Assembly: GCA_016217735.1 (NCBI GenBank)
Contig: JACRGQ010000067.1
Span: 1-64,000 of the forward strand
Length of the DNA stretch: 64,000 nucleotides
Source of the DNA: Nitrospinota bacterium
GTDB lineage: Bacteria > Nitrospinota_A > UBA7883 > JACRGQ01
Reading direction: 5' to 3'
The position numbers were made by a program, and so were the translations under genes. Numbering within the stretch: position 1 is the stretch's first letter; each line of letters starts with the position of its first letter. Shown here in pieces: positions 32,340 to 40,214 of the stretch. The notes under the pieces were generated by a model. It worked only from the letters and a program-made list of their open reading frames with translations, was not told where the DNA came from and made no database searches.

Positions 32340-33767
32340 CTACTTCCACGCCACGGCGGCGGTTCCCTGCACCACGATGTCCGCCCGAAACCCTTTCCGG
32401 CCCATGAAAAAGCGGCGCACATACAGCTCTTTCACCTCCGCCCGCAGGGTGGCGTGTTCGTCCAGCGCGATGTTGAGCGCCTGTTCGATTTTCCCCCTGG
32501 CGTCCTTCAGCCCGGTATCCATCCGCCACTGGGCCTGCTTGCGCATCTCCGCGCGGAAATCGTCGTGCAGCAGCCATTCGGCGGCGGTGTGCAGAACGTT
32601 CTCGGTCTCCAGCGTGTAGTCGAGCTTGTCCAAAGACAAAAGCCCCTTCGCCTCGTCGTAGACCGGCTCTCCCATGAAATAGATGACGCCGTCCACATCC
32701 CCTTTCAGCCCGAGCTGTATCACGCAGCGCTCCTTCGACGGGTAAATCGTCACGCCGGTAATAGTCACCCGGCGCTTGCCCAGAACCACCGGCTTTTCCG
32801 CGAGCCGCCGGTGGAGCTGCTCCGCCGCCGCGTCGAAATCCAGTTCCGCCTTGAGCGCCACGCGGAATGTGCCGTTCCCTTTGGGTCCCGTTTTCAGCTC
32901 CGGCAGCGGCAGGACGCCGGGCGCGGGCATTTTCCCCCCCGCCAGCGCGGGGCTGCCCGCGATGCCGATGCCGGTGGCAAGCCGGTCGCCGGCGCCGTCT
33001 ATGGGGGTCACATATATTTCGCGCGGATTCGGCAGCAGCCATACATCCTTCTCCAGCCGCAGCGGCGTCTGCATCCGCTTCCAGGCCTCCTCGGCGGTTT
33101 TTTTGAAGTCGGCCGCCGCCGGTATCCGTTCGTCGATCAGTTTCGCCGCCTCTTCCAGCCGGGGGCGGACGTTGCCGTCAACCGCGCGGGTGATATCGAA
33201 ATTGAGCGCCGTCACGCCGCAGCTGTTGGGATAGAGGTTCGGCAGCAGTTTTGTTTTGGAGCGCACCTTCCAGTCCGGGGCCCAGGCGAGCGCGGTCTCC
33301 ATGCTGAAAACGGCCTCGCGCGGGGCTTCGCCGCCGTCGCCGCATTGGCCAAACTGCATCCAGGGCGGATTGCCCCCCGCCAGAAGCCCGGCCTTGAGCC
33401 GGTGCGCCACCGCCAGCGAATAGTGGAGGCGCACGGTAATCGTCACCTTGTTCCCGGCGAGGTTCGCCTGCAACGGCCCGCGCCAAACACGGTACTTCAC
33501 TCCCACGTCCCCCACGGGGCTTGTGCCGACGGTTTCCCACCCTTTGCTGTTGAATTCGAGCGGAACCTTTTCCTCCACCTTCCGCAAAATGGGATCCAGA
33601 TGCACCGTCACCGGAATTTCAATCGCGCTCTCCTCCGGCGGAAGGTCCGGCTCCGGCGCTTCCGCTTCAAAAGCCGGCTTCGGCACGCCAAGCCCGCCGC
33701 CGCACCCCGCCGCGCAGGCGAGCAACAGGGCGCAGAGAACCGCCGACGGGGAGGAATCGCGTTTCAT
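32340..33767 (-). CDS. DUF4403 family lipoprotein
   Basis: A 475-residue lipoprotein (signal peptide with lipobox AAGC, near residue 22) that matches DUF4403: IEIPVTVHLDPILRKVEEKV near the start, paired DFDAAAEQLHRRLAEKPVVL, and LENVL-type TLETENVLHTAAEWLLHDDF. Members are outer-membrane-associated proteins with tandem TULIP-like modules, possibly lipid-binding; the function is unproven. No Shine-Dalgarno; a perfect TATAAT ends 7 bases before the ATG. A terminator follows the stop. Confidence 0.85.
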   Translation of the reverse strand: MKRDSSPSAVLCALLLACAAGCGGGLGVPKPAFEAEAPEPDLPPEESAIEIPVTVHLDPILRKVEEKVPLEFNSKGWETVGTSPVGDVGVKYRVWRGPLQANLAGNKVTITVRLHYSLAVAHRLKAGLLAGGNPPWMQFGQCGDGGEAPREAVFSMETALAWAPDWKVRSKTKLLPNLYPNSCGVTALNFDITRAVDGNVRPRLEEAAKLIDERIPAAADFKKTAEEAWKRMQTPLRLEKDVWLLPNPREIYVTPIDGAGDRLATGIGIAGSPALAGGKMPAPGVLPLPELKTGPKGNGTFRVALKAELDFDAAAEQLHRRLAEKPVVLGKRRVTITGVTIYPSKERCVIQLGLKGDVDGVIYFMGEPVYDEAKGLLSLDKLDYTLETENVLHTAAEWLLHDDFRAEMRKQAQWRMDTGLKDARGKIEQALNIALDEHATLRAEVKELYVRRFFMGRKGFRADIVVQGTAAVAWK

Positions 33768-33774
33768 CCGGTGA

Positions 33775-33780
33775 ATTATA
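33775..33780 (-). promoter_or_regulatory. -10 box of the DUF4403 gene (leaderless spacing)
   Basis: On the minus strand TATAAT, then TCACCGG (7 bases), then ATG at 33767. No ribosome-binding site is present and the -35 region is poor. The arrangement is the same as at gspG. Confidence 0.6.
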
Positions 33781-34089
33781 CCCCGGCATCCCGTTCTTCA
33801 TCCCGGCGGGATGCTCATGCGCGCCCCCGGCCGGCGCGGGAGATTTCCCGCGCCGCGATTGATAACCGCACACGGCTGTGATACGCTGTGAAACTGTCAG
33901 GAGTAATGGGATATTATATATCCACATAGGGTGGCGGCCGGGCAAAAAGTGGGCTGCATTATCGCAAATTGGTAGTAGAATGCGGGCGTTAATTATTCTG
34001 CCCGCCCCGGAAACGGGCGGACGGCGCTTTGCGGGGGATGGGGCAATTTTGCGGTTTCTTCGCCGGCATTTTTTCGGAGATTTGAGGGG
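33781..34089. other. Gene-free divergent gap
   Basis: About 310 bases between the divergent DUF4403 and cytochrome genes. I see no convincing gene or RNA. It contains TATTAT and TAGAAT hexamers that could be -10 boxes for the downstream cytochrome-cyclase pair, and GGAG at the end as its ribosome site. Confidence 0.5.
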
Positions 34090-34413
34090 ATGGGGAACCG
34101 GTTCGGCATCACGGCGGTCACGGCATTCGCGTTGACCCTTTTTATGGCGGCCTGCGCCACCGGCGATGTTGAGCGCGCCTTCGACCCGAAAACCGCGGAA
34201 AAGGATTCGAACAAAATCATCATCAGCTACTGCATGAGCTGCCACACGCACCGGACGTTCGATGCGGCGGCCCATGTTCCCGCCGCGCAAGAGCGCCATG
34301 CCGGTACGGCGCGCGCGCGCGCAACGGAGTGCCGCGCCTGCCATACCTATTCAGTGACCTGGATGGGCGACGAGGTGCGCGGCACGCACTGGCCGGCCGC
34401 GAAGGAACCATGA
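34090..34413 (+). CDS. Small dihaem c-type cytochrome lipoprotein
   Basis: A 107-residue lipoprotein: signal peptide with lipobox MAAC (about residue 22), then two haem-binding motifs, CMSCH and CRACH, about 35 residues apart, with extra histidines (HTHRTFDAAAH) that could ligate the haems. It is anchored at a membrane facing the periplasm and is probably a redox carrier or sensor. GGAG and GAGGGG lie before the ATG. Its stop overlaps the next gene's start (ATGA), so it is co-translated with a diguanylate cyclase. Confidence 0.83.
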   Translation: MGNRFGITAVTAFALTLFMAACATGDVERAFDPKTAEKDSNKIIISYCMSCHTHRTFDAAAHVPAAQERHAGTARARATECRACHTYSVTWMGDEVRGTHWPAAKEP

Positions 34414-35795
34414 AGGGGCTGGCGGACCGCTTTAAAGTAGCCATCATCGGGATGGGTAAAGGAGGTCTGCCGCTGGCCAAGATGTTCGCCGAAGACCCCG
34501 ATATAGAAATCGTGGGGGTTTCGAGCCGGAGCCAGGATGCCCCCGGCATCGCATGGGCGAAACAGCACGGCATCTTCACCACTCCCGACTTCAAGGAACT
34601 TTTCATCAAACTCCCCCGCATCGACATCGTCATCGACGCCACCGGCAATCCGCACGTGGGCGCTTTCCTGAACGACCTCAACCGTCCCGAAACCGAAGTG
34701 GTGAAAGGGATGACCGCCAACCTGGTCTGGCGGATGGTGGAAGAACGCGAAGCGCGGGAACAGGCCGCCAAGCGGACGCTGGAAGAGCAGATGCTGCTCT
34801 ACAACATCGGACTCATGCTGGCGAACGCGGAAAAATCTGATCATGCCCTTAAGCTGATCGTGGAAGCGGCGATGGACCTGCTGGAAATGGCGGCCGGCTC
34901 CGCCGCGCTCTTCGACGAAGAGAAGGGGGAGATGCGGATGTCCGTGGTCATGGGGTTCCGCGGCGACAAGCCCCCCCTGCACGCATGGAAGGTGCGGCCC
35001 GGCGGGCTGACCGCCCACATCCTTTCGAACAGCCAGCCAACCGTCATCGAAGAACTGGAAAATAATCCGAAGTTCGATACGTCCCACCTCAAGGACCAGG
35101 GGTTCCGCTCGCTGGTGGCGGTGCCGCTGAAGGCCGAAGGGAAAATCGTCGGCATCCTGTATGTGGACGACTTCCGCCCGCGCAAATTCACCGCCCGCGA
35201 ACTGAGCCTGATGGGGCTTTTGGGGGCTTTGGCCGCCAGCGCCGTGGAAAAAGTGCTGATGCTGGAGCGGGCGGAGGAAATGGCCGTGACCGACGAACTG
35301 ACAAAGGTCTACAACCACCGGTATTTCGTGCGGACGCTCCTGACGGAGCTCAAGCGCGCCGAACGCTATGGAGAGCCGTTGGGGCTTTGCATGATCGACG
35401 TGGATCACTTCAAAAAATTCAACGATACCCACGGCCACCTGAAGGGGAACGAGGTGCTGATCGAAATCGCGAAAATCATGCGGATAGCAATGCGCGAAAC
35501 CGATATCGTCGCCCGTTACGGCGGCGAAGAGTTCGCCGTCATCCTGCCAAAGACGGGCAAAGACCATGCGATGGCGCTTGCCAACCGCCTGCGCGAGGCC
35601 GTTGAAGAAGGCAGATTCCCGGGGGCCGAACTTCAACCGTTGGGGAAGCTGACGGTCAGCATCGGGATAGCGGCGTATCCGGATGACAGCGCCACAGCCG
35701 ACAGCGTGTCGGAAATCATCGAGCTGGCCGATCAGGCGCTCTATCAATCAAAATCGGCCGGACGCAACCGCGTTACGGCCTGCCATGATAAATAG
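34410..35795 (+). CDS. Rossmann-GAF-GGDEF diguanylate cyclase
   Basis: A 461-residue soluble protein with three domains. Residues 1-110 form an oxidoreductase-type NAD(P)-binding Rossmann domain (VAIIGMGKGGLPLAKMF, with GxGxxG; IVIDATGNPHVGAFL). A short coiled linker leads to a GAF domain (about 130-285). The GGDEF domain follows with G371-F375 as GGEEF and the inhibitory RxxD site RETD five residues before it. It should make c-di-GMP, possibly in response to NAD(P)(H) and a GAF ligand. Coupling to a dihaem lipoprotein by a 4-base overlap suggests redox input. The domain reading is firm; the input is inference. Confidence 0.88.
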   Translation: MKGLADRFKVAIIGMGKGGLPLAKMFAEDPDIEIVGVSSRSQDAPGIAWAKQHGIFTTPDFKELFIKLPRIDIVIDATGNPHVGAFLNDLNRPETEVVKGMTANLVWRMVEEREAREQAAKRTLEEQMLLYNIGLMLANAEKSDHALKLIVEAAMDLLEMAAGSAALFDEEKGEMRMSVVMGFRGDKPPLHAWKVRPGGLTAHILSNSQPTVIEELENNPKFDTSHLKDQGFRSLVAVPLKAEGKIVGILYVDDFRPRKFTARELSLMGLLGALAASAVEKVLMLERAEEMAVTDELTKVYNHRYFVRTLLTELKRAERYGEPLGLCMIDVDHFKKFNDTHGHLKGNEVLIEIAKIMRIAMRETDIVARYGGEEFAVILPKTGKDHAMALANRLREAVEEGRFPGAELQPLGKLTVSIGIAAYPDDSATADSVSEIIELADQALYQSKSAGRNRVTACHDK

Positions 35796-35813
35796 CGGGG
35801 GAAGGGGCGGGGC

Positions 35814-36200
35814 TCAGTGTCCGCGCTTCGCGGCGTAAACCGCCTTTATCTTGTCGCGCAGTTCCAGCGGATTGAACGGTTTCAGGATATATTCGTTCGC
35901 CCCCAGCTTGAGCCCGTTCTGGATGTCCTCTTCGTGGCCGCGCGCGGTGAGGATCATGATGACCACGTCGTCGAATTCCCCGTGCTGGCGGATTTCCTTG
36001 AGCACCTGAAAGCCGTCCACCTTCGGGATGTTGATGTCCAGCACGATCACCTGGGGCCGTTCCTTGGCGACCAGGGCGACCACTCCCTCGGAATCGTTCT
36101 TGGTGACGCAGGCCAGCCCTTCGTCCTGCAGCAAATAGGATATGCCGCGGGTGACGTAGTACTCGTCGTCGACGATAAGAACCGGCCTGGTGTTTTCCAT
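35814..36200 (-). CDS. Single-domain response regulator
   Basis: A 128-residue receiver-only protein (CheY/Spo0F-like): acidic pocket VDDE, phospho-acceptor Asp in VIVLDINIPKVDGFQV, the switch Thr in MILTARGHEED and the conserved Lys in EYILKPFNP. With no output domain, it probably relays phosphate or acts on a partner protein. The start at 36200 is chosen because a TTGCGT-N18-TATAAT promoter would start transcription about 6 bases upstream; in-frame ATGs at 36215 and 36236 lie at or before that point. It converges with the cyclase gene. Confidence 0.88.
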   Translation of the reverse strand: MENTRPVLIVDDEYYVTRGISYLLQDEGLACVTKNDSEGVVALVAKERPQVIVLDINIPKVDGFQVLKEIRQHGEFDDVVIMILTARGHEEDIQNGLKLGANEYILKPFNPLELRDKIKAVYAAKRGH

Positions 36201-36213
36201 ATATTCAGCGGAC

Positions 36214-36243
36214 ATTATAACAGCAGGATTTATCATTACGCAA
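36214..36243 (-). promoter_or_regulatory. Promoter of the receiver-domain gene
   Basis: On the minus strand TTGCGT (36243-36238), 18-base spacer, TATAAT (36219-36214). Predicted start near 36207, leaving a leader of about 6 bases before the ATG at 36200. Confidence 0.6.
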
Positions 36244-36265
36244 AGCGGACCAAATTCAGCCGCCC

Positions 36266-36955
36266 CTAATTTTCCACCGGCGGCCCAAACGCCGAAACCG
36301 GCGGCAGATCCACCTCCGCCACGCGGGTAAAATGAAACTCCGATGCGCCGTTAATTGTCACGCTGAACGCGCCCTTTTCTTCACCGTATGCAAACTCGAA
36401 CCGGGCGGGCGCCGCCGCCGGGCGGAGCAGCACAAGGCTTTTGATCCGCCCGCCGGGATAGAACTCCCAGCGGCGCTTCACCCCCTCCCGTTCGTGCCGC
36501 AGCGCTCCGTTTGAATAGCGCAGTTCCCCCTCGCGCAATACGGCGGGATCAAGGCAGGGAGGGAAATTATCGATAAAATCTTCGGCCCAATACCGTTCCC
36601 CCCCCAGGCGGATCGGCGCGCCGGCGCGGCGGGGGAATGTTTCACGCGCCCCGTGGGCCGGCGAAGCGTAAAAGAGATTCTCTTCGTCGGCGGTGGCGAG
36701 AAACCAGACGCTCCCCAGCGCATCGCTCAATGTCAGGCGCAGCCGCGCCGGCCGCGAGACCAGCAACGCCGCCCGCGCGGCCAGCCGTTCGCCGCCGACT
36801 TTGATTGTGGCGCGCCCGGTCATCAGCACATGGGGCGCGCAGATGTTTTGGGATAGCAGCGGGGCAAGCTCTCCGGCCGAAGGAGGGGCGGCGGGGGGTG
36901 TGACGATGGCGCACGAGACAAGAAAAAGCGGCAAAAACGCGGCCAGTCTTTTCAT
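36266..36955 (-). CDS. LolB-like outer-membrane lipoprotein (tentative)
   Basis: A 229-residue lipoprotein with signal peptide MKRLAAFLPLFLVSC (lipobox LVSC), then a mostly beta-strand domain: LMTGRATIKVGGERLAARAAL, RLRLTLSDALGSVWFLATAD, and a late FEFAYGEEKGAFSVTINGAS. Size and strand pattern resemble LolB/DUF4292 lipoprotein-localisation factors, but no diagnostic residue was identified, so this is tentative. GGGAACGGG precedes the ATG. It follows the TPR lipoprotein on the same strand. Confidence 0.6.
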   Translation of the reverse strand: MKRLAAFLPLFLVSCAIVTPPAAPPSAGELAPLLSQNICAPHVLMTGRATIKVGGERLAARAALLVSRPARLRLTLSDALGSVWFLATADEENLFYASPAHGARETFPRRAGAPIRLGGERYWAEDFIDNFPPCLDPAVLREGELRYSNGALRHEREGVKRRWEFYPGGRIKSLVLLRPAAAPARFEFAYGEEKGAFSVTINGASEFHFTRVAEVDLPPVSAFGPPVEN

Positions 36956-37191
36956 CCCGTTCCCGAAATTGGAAATGATAAACGTATATCCATCGCATTG
37001 CTTTTCAGATATGAAACGACCGGCGCCTTTTTGACAGATGATCAAAAAAGCGCGTTTCCAATTTCGGTCCGGGACAAACCCGATGATGGATTTTCCCGCG
37101 TTTTCCGGAAATTGCGCCATGCCTTGCGCCACCCGCGCCAGAAATTCCACCTTCAGTTTGGAATCCGGGTTTCATGCCATCACCGTCGGCG

Positions 37192-39411
37192 CTACTTCGT
37201 CCCCTTTGCCTTGACGCGCGCATCATCCAGTTTTTTCAATACGTTGGGGTTGCTTTTCACTTCCACCGAAACGGCGAAGGCGGCCGCCGCATCGTCGAAA
37301 TTCCCGAGGGCGTAGTGGATGTCCCCCAGATGCTCGTAAACCGTGGCGTCCTTATCCTTCGTGTTGGCAATCGCTTTTTTAATAGTGGCAAGCGCCAACT
37401 CCTTTTTCCCCTGCCGGTGGTATATCCACGAAAGGGTGTCGAGGTAATACCCGTTGTCCGCATCCATCTCCAGCGCGCGATGAATAAGCTGCAGCGCCTC
37501 GTCCAGATTGCGATTCTGCACCGAGTAGAGGTACGCGATGTAGTTCAGCGCGTCGCCGTGGTTGGGGTTGATCTCCAGCACCTTGCGCATCGCCGCCACG
37601 CACTTGTCGTATTCCTTCATCTTTTCGTATGTGGCCCCCAGGTGGAAAACGTACTCGGCCCGGGTGGGGGCCAGCTCTATCGCCCGGTTCATGCTTTTCA
37701 CCGCCGCGGCGTAATTCTCCTTTTTCACGAAAATCACCCCCATCAGGTAGTGAAGTTCGGGGTCGTCTTTCTTCAAAAGCATCGCCTTATCCAACATCGC
37801 CCGCGTATCGTCCAGCTGTCCCAGCTTCTCGTAAATGCCTCCCATGTGGACATATATCTCGGCGGCCGCGGTATCGTCCGTCCCCCCCTTGATCATATCC
37901 CCCCACACCACCAGGGACTCCTTGAACATCCCCATCTCCTCGTAAATCCGGGCGATGTAGTACGGCGCCGTCTCATTGGCGGGGTCTTTCAGTTTCACCA
38001 GCTGGAATTTTTCCAGCGCCTCTTTCCATTCGCCGCGCTGGAAGTAAAGCAGCCCCATCTTGAGGGCCAAATCGATGGTGCCGGGATCGCTCTTTTCGAT
38101 CTCCTTGTACACATCCAGGGCTTCGCCGTAATCTTTTTTCATCAGATAGGCGGTGGCGAGCCGCTGCTGCACCGTTTCGTTTTTGGGGTCCTTTTCCAGG
38201 TATTTTTTGTAGATGTCGATGGCAAGGTCGTATTTCGTCTGCGCCAGATAGACCCAGCCGAGCGTTTCATACGCCTTGGTGAAGGTGGGGTACTGCTGAA
38301 TGAGGATGGTGAGAAATTCCTCCGCCTTGAAGTACAGCTTCATTTCCACATAAACGCGCGCGAGGTAGAAAATGACCGCCTGCGACTGCGGCTCTTCCTT
38401 AAGCGCCTGCAGCAGTTCCCGCTCGGCGTCCTCGTAGCGCTTCATCTCCAGATAGTTCACCCCCAGGTTCAGGCGGATGTCGGTGCGGGTGGGGGCCAGT
38501 TCAAGCGTCTTGCGGAGATATTTTTCCGCCTGCGTGTAATTCTTGAAGCTGTGATAGATACCCCCCAGCAGCGCGTTGAGCTGCACATGGTTCGGATCAA
38601 TGACCAACCCCGCTTGGGCGGCGTCCACCGCATCGCGGTATTTCCCCATCGCCAGCGAAATGCGGCTCATATCCAGGTAAACGGAGAGCGCGTTGGGGTC
38701 GGCCTTCTTGGCTTTGTTCAGTTCCTCCAGCGCTTCGGGGAGCTTGTTTTCATTTATCAGCATCTGCGCGCTGAGATAGTGGGCATATCCCTCCCGCTCC
38801 GCCCCGGCCTTGGCCGCCGCATCGGCGGGAGAAGCCGCCCGCGGCTCCCCTTCGGCCGCTTTTTCCGCCACGGGGGGCCGCGGCGCGCCATGGGGCTTGC
38901 CGCCCGATGCGCACGCCGCCAGCATCGGCATGATGCAGGCCGCGGCCGCCACCGCCGCAAGTTTCCTTCCGCGGCGCGCGCCGGCGCGGAACAGCCGTTC
39001 CAGCGAGCCCTTTAATTCCGGGCCGGCGGCCACCGCCACCGCCGCGTCTATCCTCTGCTCGTCGGCCGCAGCGAGGGGCGCGTCCGCCGGCTCTTCGGCG
39101 GCGGGGGGGAACGGCATTGCCGGCCGCTCGGCGAATTTCACGGTTATGTTTTGCACGTTGTTCGTATCTCCAATGACGTTGCGCGTTTTTTCCAGCACTT
39201 GCAGGCGGGCGTAGTCCAGCGGCGCGAGAAACGCGCGGTCGTGGACATGAATCACCAGCGTGTTTTTGGCGATATACGCGGGACTGCACACCGCCGCCAA
39301 TTGCTCGCCCACAATCGCGGGCCAGCGCGCGCTGATCTTGGCGAGGGTGGAAAGGCTTTGCAGCCTGACCGACTTGAGGGCGCGGTCCAGCGCGTCACGC
39401 AAGGGAATCAC
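37192..39411 (-). CDS. DUF721 (DciA-like) domain in frame with a TPR lipoprotein
   Basis: One uninterrupted 739-codon frame. Residues 1-95 match DUF721/DciA, the DnaB-helicase loader-like family (LSTLAKISARWPAIVGEQLA, NTLVIHVHDRAFLAPLDYAR). Residues 146-167 are a full lipoprotein signal: RRGRK, a hydrophobic core, then LAAC with Cys167. From about residue 208 run some fourteen TPR units. A cytosolic replication domain and an exported lipoprotein cannot both work as one chain, so either two genes lie in one frame, with the second starting at GTG 39039 or 39033 behind AGAGGA, or this is a true fusion. The first start is GTG behind AGGAG. Confidence 0.85.
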   Translation of the reverse strand: MIPLRDALDRALKSVRLQSLSTLAKISARWPAIVGEQLAAVCSPAYIAKNTLVIHVHDRAFLAPLDYARLQVLEKTRNVIGDTNNVQNITVKFAERPAMPFPPAAEEPADAPLAAADEQRIDAAVAVAAGPELKGSLERLFRAGARRGRKLAAVAAAACIMPMLAACASGGKPHGAPRPPVAEKAAEGEPRAASPADAAAKAGAEREGYAHYLSAQMLINENKLPEALEELNKAKKADPNALSVYLDMSRISLAMGKYRDAVDAAQAGLVIDPNHVQLNALLGGIYHSFKNYTQAEKYLRKTLELAPTRTDIRLNLGVNYLEMKRYEDAERELLQALKEEPQSQAVIFYLARVYVEMKLYFKAEEFLTILIQQYPTFTKAYETLGWVYLAQTKYDLAIDIYKKYLEKDPKNETVQQRLATAYLMKKDYGEALDVYKEIEKSDPGTIDLALKMGLLYFQRGEWKEALEKFQLVKLKDPANETAPYYIARIYEEMGMFKESLVVWGDMIKGGTDDTAAAEIYVHMGGIYEKLGQLDDTRAMLDKAMLLKKDDPELHYLMGVIFVKKENYAAAVKSMNRAIELAPTRAEYVFHLGATYEKMKEYDKCVAAMRKVLEINPNHGDALNYIAYLYSVQNRNLDEALQLIHRALEMDADNGYYLDTLSWIYHRQGKKELALATIKKAIANTKDKDATVYEHLGDIHYALGNFDDAAAAFAVSVEVKSNPNVLKKLDDARVKAKGTK

Positions 39412-39558
39412 AGTCCTGCTCCTATAATCAGTTTGGTTGGGCTATTAGAACATGAAATGCGCGGAAGGCTCAAGAATACATGCAACCCGGCCCGGGAACG
39501 CCGAAACGCGGCACAATGGCGATTGAAAGCCCCGCTCCCCTGCCGCTGGATTTGGAAA

Positions 39559-39894
39559 TCAGCCCTTCTTCAGCGACTGGTCCATCCAGTCGAGGTAGGC
39601 GGGGAGGCCGGCGGTGATGGGGAGCATGATGATTTCCGGCACCTGATAGCTGTGCAATTCTTTCACGGCGGCCATCAATTGCGGGAAAAATTCGCTGCGC
39701 GTTTTGACGATTATCTGCGCCTCTTCCCCCTTTTCGGTTTTTCCTTCCCATGTGTAGATGGAGGTGACGCCGGGGATGATGGAGCAGCAGGCGGCCAGTT
39801 TTTGATCGACGAGCGCGAACGCTATTTTTTCCGCCACTTCTTTCGAGGGGGCGGTGATGAGGCAAAGGGCGTAGTCGCTTACGGCGCAGTTCAT
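39559..39894 (-). CDS. cutA: CutA1 divalent-ion tolerance protein
   Basis: A 111-residue member of the trimeric CutA1 family: ALCLITAPSKEVAEKIAFAL, KLAACCSIIPGVTSIYTWEG, AQIIVKTRSEFFPQLMAAVK, HSYQVPEIIMLPITAGLPAYLDW. The family is linked to copper tolerance, but the molecular role is unsettled. The ATG overlaps the stop of a small membrane protein gene (ATGA). Confidence 0.94.
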   Translation of the reverse strand: MNCAVSDYALCLITAPSKEVAEKIAFALVDQKLAACCSIIPGVTSIYTWEGKTEKGEEAQIIVKTRSEFFPQLMAAVKELHSYQVPEIIMLPITAGLPAYLDWMDQSLKKG

Positions 39895-40091
39895 TTTTTT
39901 GGCTCCTCCACACGTTCGCCGGTTTTCATCACAAGGAAGTAACCGGCGTAAAACTCCACAAGGCCGATGGCTGTGTCCTTCATCATCTTCGCCATATCGG
40001 GGGTGCCGAAAAAGGATAAAAAGGCCATCGCCACATAGATGATCCCCAAAAGCTGAAGCGCACGCCCCAGCATGAACACAACGCCACTCAT
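39891..40091 (-). CDS. Small two-helix membrane protein
   Basis: An unrecognised 66-residue protein with two hydrophobic helices (about residues 4-26 and 41-52) and a charged C-terminus (ERVEEPKK). GGAGGG lies 5 bases before the chosen ATG. It overlaps cutA by 4 bases, so the two are co-translated. Function unknown. Confidence 0.65.
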   Translation of the reverse strand: MSGVVFMLGRALQLLGIIYVAMAFLSFFGTPDMAKMMKDTAIGLVEFYAGYFLVMKTGERVEEPKK

Positions 40092-40129
40092 TCCGTTCCG
40101 GCCCTCCGATCCCTTCATTTGCACATAAT

Positions 40130-40204
40130 CATCCCCTCCTTCGCAAGGAGGGGATACAGGGGAGGTTTTTAACCCCACCTGCACCTCCCCTTGCAAAGGG
40201 GAGG
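40130..40204. repeat. Twin G/C-block hairpins after rimO
   Basis: ATCCCCTCC TTCGC AAGGAGGGGAT and CCTCCCC TTGCAAA GGGGAGG form two strong hairpins in the gap after the rimO stop. They may terminate rimO transcription or belong to a small repeat family; no T-tract is obvious. Confidence 0.6.
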
Positions 40205-40214
40205 AAATTAATCT

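Noticed and set aside
33878-34135. 85-codon ORF in the gap before the dihaem cytochrome
   Set aside because: Arg-rich, overlaps the cytochrome start and has no family resemblance.
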